Origin: an uncultured Clostridia bacterium
GTDB taxonomy: Bacteria > Bacillota > Clostridia > TANB77 > CAG-508
DNA length: 49,466 nucleotides
Direction: 5' to 3'
NCBI GenBank assembly: GCA_944393485.1
Contig: CALYAJ010000005.1
Location: forward strand, 1 to 49,466
Part shown: positions 45,871 through 49,466 of the stretch, one piece after another
Numbering within the stretch: the stretch's first letter is position 1
Layout: every line of letters starts with the position of its first letter
Made by a program: the position numbers and the translations under genes
The notes under the pieces: model-generated
What the model saw: only the letters and a program-made list of their open reading frames with translations
Database searches by the model: none
What the model was told of the DNA's origin: nothing

Positions 45871-46239
45871 TTAAGCTAATTCTACTACTGCTCCTGCAGC
45901 TGTGAATTTTTCTTTGATTTCTTCTGCTTCTTCTTTAGAAGCTCCTTCTTTAACTGTTTTTGGAGCTCCGTCAACTAAATCTTTAGCTTCTTTTAATCCT
46001 AATCCTGTAACATCTCTAACAACTTTAATTACTTGGATTTTGTTTGGTCCAACTTCTTTTAATACAACATCAAAAGATGATTTTTCTTCAGCAGCTCCTC
46101 CTGCTACTGCTCCTGCTGCTGGTGCAGCAGCTGCTACTGCAGATACTCCATATTTTTCTTCTATTCCTTTAACTAATTCTGATAATTCAACTACTGTTAA
46201 ACCATCAATTTTTTCTAATAATTCTTCAACTATAGTCAT
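45871..46239 (-). CDS. rplL: 50S ribosomal protein L7/L12
   Basis: L7/L12 forms the flexible stalk that recruits elongation factors. The 122-residue protein has the N-terminal dimerisation part ([20 protein letters not shown]), an alanine/glycine hinge and the C-terminal [20 protein letters not shown] domain. It follows rplJ by 66 bases and is closed by a terminator. Confidence 0.98.
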   Translation of the reverse strand: MTIVEELLEKIDGLTVVELSELVKGIEEKYGVSAVAAAAPAAGAVAGGAAEEKSSFDVVLKEVGPNKIQVIKVVRDVTGLGLKEAKDLVDGAPKTVKEGASKEEAEEIKEKFTAAGAVVELA

Positions 46240-46305
46240 TTTAATTCCTCCTAATTTTTAATTTTATTTGTGGTTTAAGTCCACTACTCTATTAAACTTT
46301 ATATA

Positions 46306-46809
46306 TTACTCATTTGTTTCTTTTTGAATTCTAACTTGATCTAATGCAACTGCAAGTTTTGAAATATTTCCAAGTAAAGCACCAGCAAGCATAGAAATAA
46401 GTGTCTCTCTTGATGGTAATTTTGCAAGAGTAACAATTTCGTCTGTTGTCATAACTTTACCGTCGATAATTCCACCTTTAATCTTGTAGCTTTCATTTTT
46501 CTTTGTATATTCATATATTGCTTTTGAAGGTTCTAGATAATCTTCTGTTGAAAGAACAACAGCTGTTGGTCCAACTAATAAATCTTCTACTCCTTCAACT
46601 CCAGCTTCTTGTAAAGCTCTTCTTGTAATATTATTTTTTATAACTTTGTATTCAGCATTTACTTTTCTTAAATCTGCTCTTAAATTAGTAACATCATCAA
46701 CTGATATTCCTCTATAATCTGTTAATAATACTAATTTAGCTTCTTTAATTTTTTCAGCTAATGCTGATACTTCTGATTTTTTCTTTTCGATAGCTTTTTG
46801 ATTTGCCAT
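46306..46809 (-). CDS. rplJ: 50S ribosomal protein L10
   Basis: L10 anchors L7/L12 dimers to 23S rRNA. The 167-residue product shows LVLLTDYRGISVDDVTNLR and the YKVIKNNITRRAL motif; the C-terminal helix that binds L12 is present. The ATG at 46809 gives the usual MANQKAIEKK start; a GTG four codons upstream overlaps AGGAGG. Expression is controlled by the L10 leader ahead of it. Confidence 0.97.
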   Translation of the reverse strand: MANQKAIEKKKSEVSALAEKIKEAKLVLLTDYRGISVDDVTNLRADLRKVNAEYKVIKNNITRRALQEAGVEGVEDLLVGPTAVVLSTEDYLEPSKAIYEYTKKNESYKIKGGIIDGKVMTTDEIVTLAKLPSRETLISMLAGALLGNISKLAVALDQVRIQKETNE

Positions 46810-46848
46810 TTTAGTATTCACCTCCTAAAAATTTTCTAAAATTTATTC

Positions 46849-46962
46849 AAAAAAATGAATCCTAATCATTTGCCATAACGAGGCACATGATTAGGATTTA
46901 ATCCGATCTCACAATGCCTCGGTAGGTCTTATTGTCATTGCCTACTTTCTTTGGCGATATTA
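46849..46962 (-). promoter_or_regulatory. L10 leader with terminator hairpin
   Basis: This is the autoregulatory leader bound by the L10(L12)4 complex. The conserved CCAAAGAAAGTAGG (plus strand 46941-46954) and CCTACCGAGGC are followed by TGCCTCGTTATGGC. A perfect 12-bp stem (46858-46869 and 46887-46898) then lies two bases before seven T. Excess L10 should favour termination. Confidence 0.85.
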
Positions 46963-46964
46963 AA

Positions 46965-47648
46965 TTATTTTTGGTTTATATATATACTAGGTCCCATTGT
47001 TTTTGCTATTGCAACACTTCTAATATATTGTCCTTTTGCTGCAGCTGGTTTAGCTTTTATAATAGCATCTATAACTGTTCTATAGTTTTCTTCTAATTTT
47101 TCAGCTCCAAATGAAACCTTTCCAAATCCAAGGTGAATAATGTTAGTTTTGTCTAATCTATATTCAACTTTTCCTGATTTAATTTCTTGAATAGCTTTTG
47201 CTACATCCATTGTAACTGTTCCAGATTTTGGATTAGGCATTAATCCTTTTGGTCCTAAAATCTTTCCAAGTCTACCTACAACACCCATCATATTTGGCGT
47301 AGCAACTATAACATCATAATCAAACCAATTTTCTTTTTCAATTTTTGGTGTTAATTCTTCTGCTCCTACAAAGTCTGCTCCAGCTTCTTCAGCTTCTTTA
47401 GCTTTATCACCTTTTGCAAACACTAAAACTTTTAAAGTTTTTCCTGTTCCGTTTGGAAGTACTACTGTACCTCTAACTTGTTGTTCAGCATGTTTTGAAT
47501 CAACACCTAATTTTACATGTAACTCAACTGTTTCATCGAAATTTGCCTTAGGCATTTTTTCTAATAATTCTAATGCTTCTTTAGCATCATATAATTTTCC
47601 TTTTTCAATTAGCTTTGCAGCTTCTTGATATTTCTTTCCTTTTTTCAT
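46965..47648 (-). CDS. rplA: 50S ribosomal protein L1
   Basis: L1 forms the mobile stalk at the E site and can repress its own mRNA. The 227-residue product has [13 protein letters not shown], the VLPNGTGK segment and the conserved [25 protein letters not shown] precedes the ATG. Its stop lies at the edge of the L10 leader. Confidence 0.98.
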   Translation of the reverse strand: MKKGKKYQEAAKLIEKGKLYDAKEALELLEKMPKANFDETVELHVKLGVDSKHAEQQVRGTVVLPNGTGKTLKVLVFAKGDKAKEAEEAGADFVGAEELTPKIEKENWFDYDVIVATPNMMGVVGRLGKILGPKGLMPNPKSGTVTMDVAKAIQEIKSGKVEYRLDKTNIIHLGFGKVSFGAEKLEENYRTVIDAIIKAKPAAAKGQYIRSVAIAKTMGPSIYINQK

Positions 47649-47702
47649 TTTAACCTCCTTTGGTACTATCGAATAATTATTTATTCTCCCAATTATTTTT
47701 TA

Positions 47703-48131
47703 TTAGTCTACTACTACAACTCCCATACTACGAGCTGTTCCTTTAACCATACTCATAGCAGCTTCTAAAGATGCTGCATTTAGGTCTTCCATTTTTTGTT
47801 CAGCTATTGCTTTTACTTGTTCTGTTGTTATTTTAGCAACTTTATCTTTATTAGGCTTTCCTGAACCTTTTTCAATTTTTAATGCTTTTTTTATAAGTAC
47901 AGCTACTGGTGGTACTTTTGTAATGAATGTAAATGATTTATCTTTATAAACTGTAATTACAACTGGTATTATCATACCTGGTTGATTTGCAGTTCTATCA
48001 TTAAATTCTTTAACAAATTGCATAATATTAACACCACTTGAACCTAAAGCTGGACCTACTGGTGGAGCTGGTGTTGCTTTTCCAGCTTCTATTTGTAATT
48101 TAATAATATTTGTAACTTCTTTTTCTGCCAT
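47703..48131 (-). CDS. rplK: 50S ribosomal protein L11
   Basis: L11 forms the GTPase-associated region and is needed for RelA-type stringent response. The 142-residue product has [20 protein letters not shown] at the start and ends with [10 protein letters not shown]. The ATG at 48131 gives the family N-terminus; a GTG four codons upstream overlaps AGGAGG. Confidence 0.98.
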   Translation of the reverse strand: MAEKEVTNIIKLQIEAGKATPAPPVGPALGSSGVNIMQFVKEFNDRTANQPGMIIPVVITVYKDKSFTFITKVPPVAVLIKKALKIEKGSGKPNKDKVAKITTEQVKAIAEQKMEDLNAASLEAAMSMVKGTARSMGVVVVD

Positions 48132-48164
48132 CTTATTTTGCACCTCCTTTAATTGAAAAATAAA

Positions 48165-48695
48165 TTATACTTTTTGCACTTGTGAAAATTCTAGTTCTAC
48201 TGGAGTTTCTCTTCCAAACATAGAAACTAAAACTTTTACTTTGTGTTTTTCTTTATTTATTTCTTGTACAACTCCTACAAAATTTTCTAATGGACCGTTA
48301 AGAATTTTTACAGAATCATTAATATCATAATCAACATTAATTTCTGTTAATTCAAATCCCATTTTTCTAATTTCCTCATCTGTAAGAGGTATAGGATCTG
48401 TACCAGAACCAACAAAACCTGTAACTCCTCTTGTATTTCTAACTATATACCAAGATTCTTCTGTTACAATCATTTTTACCAAAACATATCCTGGGAAAAC
48501 TTTCTTTAAATTAGTTTTTCTTTTTCCATCTTTAATTTCTATTTGTTCTTCCATTGGAACAACTATATCAAAAATGTAATCTTCTAATTCTCTATTTTTA
48601 ACAGTTTTCTCTAGATCAGTTTTTACTTTGTTCTCATAACCAGAATAAGTATGCACAACATACCATTTTGGTTGAAGTTTTTCATCTTGAGACAT
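48165..48695 (-). CDS. nusG: Transcription termination/antitermination protein NusG
   Basis: NusG binds RNA polymerase and couples it to Rho or to the ribosome through S10. The 176-residue protein has the NGN domain (KWYVVHTYSGYENKVKTDLE, FPGYVLVKM) and the C-terminal KOW domain (DSVKILNGPLENFVGVV). GGAGG precedes the ATG. Standard position between secE and rplK. Confidence 0.98.
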   Translation of the reverse strand: MSQDEKLQPKWYVVHTYSGYENKVKTDLEKTVKNRELEDYIFDIVVPMEEQIEIKDGKRKTNLKKVFPGYVLVKMIVTEESWYIVRNTRGVTGFVGSGTDPIPLTDEEIRKMGFELTEINVDYDINDSVKILNGPLENFVGVVQEINKEKHKVKVLVSMFGRETPVELEFSQVQKV

Positions 48696-48715
48696 ATTGG
48701 GCCTCCTTGCTAAAT

Positions 48716-49063
48716 TTATTCTACTGTATTATTCATAGCAGAATTTAATTCATTTTCGGTTATTTCATTTCCTAAAGAATTTACACTATTAGTATCAGTT
48801 AATTGTTCACTTGTAATTGAATTTTGTAATGTTTCTATACCTTTAGCTTCTAATTTGTTTAAGAAGTTAAGCCCCAAATCTAAAATAATAACTATAGCTG
48901 CAACTATAAATACAATTACTAATACTGCTGCTGTACTATTTATAAGCTCCTTTGGTGATTGCCAATTTACTTTTTTCAATTCAGCTTTATATTCTTTCCA
49001 GAAATGTTTTTGTTTTTTATCTTCTTTCTTTACATTAACCTTTTTCTTCTTTTCTTTAGCCAT
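48716..49063 (-). CDS. secE: Protein translocase subunit SecE
   Basis: SecE clamps SecY in the Sec translocon. The 115-residue product has a lysine-rich cytoplasmic start, the amphipathic segment KEYKAELKKVNWQSPKEL and one membrane helix (about 41-70). The acidic, N/T/S-rich C-terminal tail of about 40 residues is longer than in Bacillus SecE. AGGAGG precedes the ATG. Confidence 0.95.
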   Translation of the reverse strand: MAKEKKKKVNVKKEDKKQKHFWKEYKAELKKVNWQSPKELINSTAAVLVIVFIVAAIVIILDLGLNFLNKLEAKGIETLQNSITSEQLTDTNSVNSLGNEITENELNSAMNNTVE

Positions 49064-49086
49064 TTTGTTTCCTCCTTAAAAATAGC

Positions 49087-49251
49087 TTATTTTGTTTCTT
49101 TATGTTTTGTATGTTTTTTACAGAACTTACAATATTTAGCTATTTCTAATCTTTCAGTATTGTTCCTTTTATTTTTAAATGTTGTATAATTTCTTCTCTT
49201 GCATTCTGTGCATTCTAAGATAATCATTTCTCTTGCTCCTTTTGCAGCCAT
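49087..49251 (-). CDS. rpmG: 50S ribosomal protein L33, zinc form
   Basis: This is a small 50S protein of 54 residues with Cys14, Cys17, Cys41 and Cys44 as zinc ligands, and the family pattern [25 protein letters not shown] precedes the ATG. It is the first gene of the rpmG-secE-nusG unit, as in most Firmicutes. Confidence 0.97.
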   Translation of the reverse strand: MAAKGAREMIILECTECKRRNYTTFKNKRNNTERLEIAKYCKFCKKHTKHKETK

Positions 49252-49326
49252 TTTATACACCTCCGTTACTATGTAGTTTCTTTGAAACGATGTGAGCCAT
49301 GTAATATCTCATACATACGCTTGAAT

Positions 49327-49355
49327 ATTTTACCATGTTTTTTTATAGAAGTCAA
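49327..49355 (-). promoter_or_regulatory. Promoter of the rpmG-secE-nusG operon
   Basis: On the minus strand, TTGACT (49350-49355) and TAAAAT (49327-49332) are 17 bp apart. The sequence beyond (49356-49466) holds an imperfect CAACA...TGTTG hairpin of about 11 bp (49411-49437) and no gene. Confidence 0.7.
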
Positions 49356-49466
49356 TAATTATATAGGCTTTTCTTGACTTTTTTTGAAGTTGCAAAATTT
49401 TCATTGCCAATGCAACAACTTTTTTCTAAAAAGTGTTGTCATATTCTCGTTTTATATTTTTGATTT

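Noticed and set aside
49252..49466. tRNA gene upstream of rpmG, as found in some Firmicutes
   Set aside because: No cloverleaf, T-loop GTTCRA motif or acceptor stem could be found; only a promoter and an imperfect hairpin are present.
1..49466. CRISPR array, prophage or transposon
   Set aside because: No regularly spaced repeats, integrase, transposase, capsid or terminase genes are visible; the repeats found are short hairpins.

Overview
The window is chromosomal DNA from a low-GC, A/T-rich, spore-forming Firmicute, most likely of class Clostridia. This is inferred from four things: gene order; a glmS ribozyme; sporulation genes (bofA, bofC, ylbJ, DUF2508/yaaL-like); and an L17 protein with a long internal insertion of the kind I recall from clostridial L17s. 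There is no rRNA or other gene here that would fix the genus. I saw no tRNA, CRISPR array, transposase or prophage gene.

Layout. 1-7.7 kb: uvrC, a two-gene cassette of unknown function, the glmS ribozyme with glmS, an aldo/keto-reductase-like gene lacking two catalytic residues, bofA, a yaaL-like gene and a small Na+/Ca2+-exchanger-like membrane protein. 7.7-24.5 kb: the S10-spc-alpha ribosomal supercluster, all on the minus strand. It runs from rpsJ through rplC-D-W-B, rpsS, rplV, rpsC, rplP, rpmC, rpsQ, rplN-X-E, rpsZ, rpsH, rplF-R, rpsE, rplO, secY, adk, map, infA, rpmJ, rpsM-K-D and rpoA to rplQ. rpmD (L30) is absent from its usual place between rpsE and rplO. 24.5-37.4 kb: ldh, a membrane J-domain protein, DUF4364, a TrmH-family methyltransferase, mfd, ylbJ plus a 62-residue protein, pdp, rnhB, a pseudopilin-like protein, an HtrA protease and a DUF3298/RsiV-like protein. 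37.5-45.8 kb: a ClpE-like unfoldase, pgsA, bofC, comEC, an SH3/NlpC-P60 hydrolase and mtnN. 45.8-49.3 kb: rpmG, secE, nusG, rplK, rplA, L10 leader, rplJ, rplL, all minus strand. rpoB does not follow rplL.

How the parts work together. Most of the sequence is housekeeping: ribosome assembly, protein export (SecY, SecE), transcription (RpoA, NusG, Mfd), repair (UvrC, Mfd, RNase HII), protein quality control (HtrA, ClpE, J-protein) and envelope synthesis (GlmS, PgsA, NlpC/P60). Four ribosomal proteins with zinc-bearing and zinc-free versions in other bacteria (S14, L33, L36, S4) are all in the cysteine form, which points to a zinc-dependent ribosome set. Three sporulation factors are spread over the window.

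The least ordinary signal is in the spacers. Several spacers of the ribosomal operons hold stacks of hairpins. One hairpin family occurs three times (S10 leader, rpsJ-rplC, secY-adk): its apical sequence is nearly constant, while three stem base pairs change in a compensatory way between copies. In several other hairpins the mismatches are A-C on the plus strand, so they become G-U pairs in the minus-strand transcript. This suggests that the structures act as RNA. The copy in the S10 leader can fold in two mutually exclusive ways and is followed by a terminator-like hairpin, so it is a candidate regulatory switch.

Start sites were chosen by Shine-Dalgarno spacing, and several differ from the longest reading frame. 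Promoters, terminators and hairpins were read by eye and have not been folded or tested.
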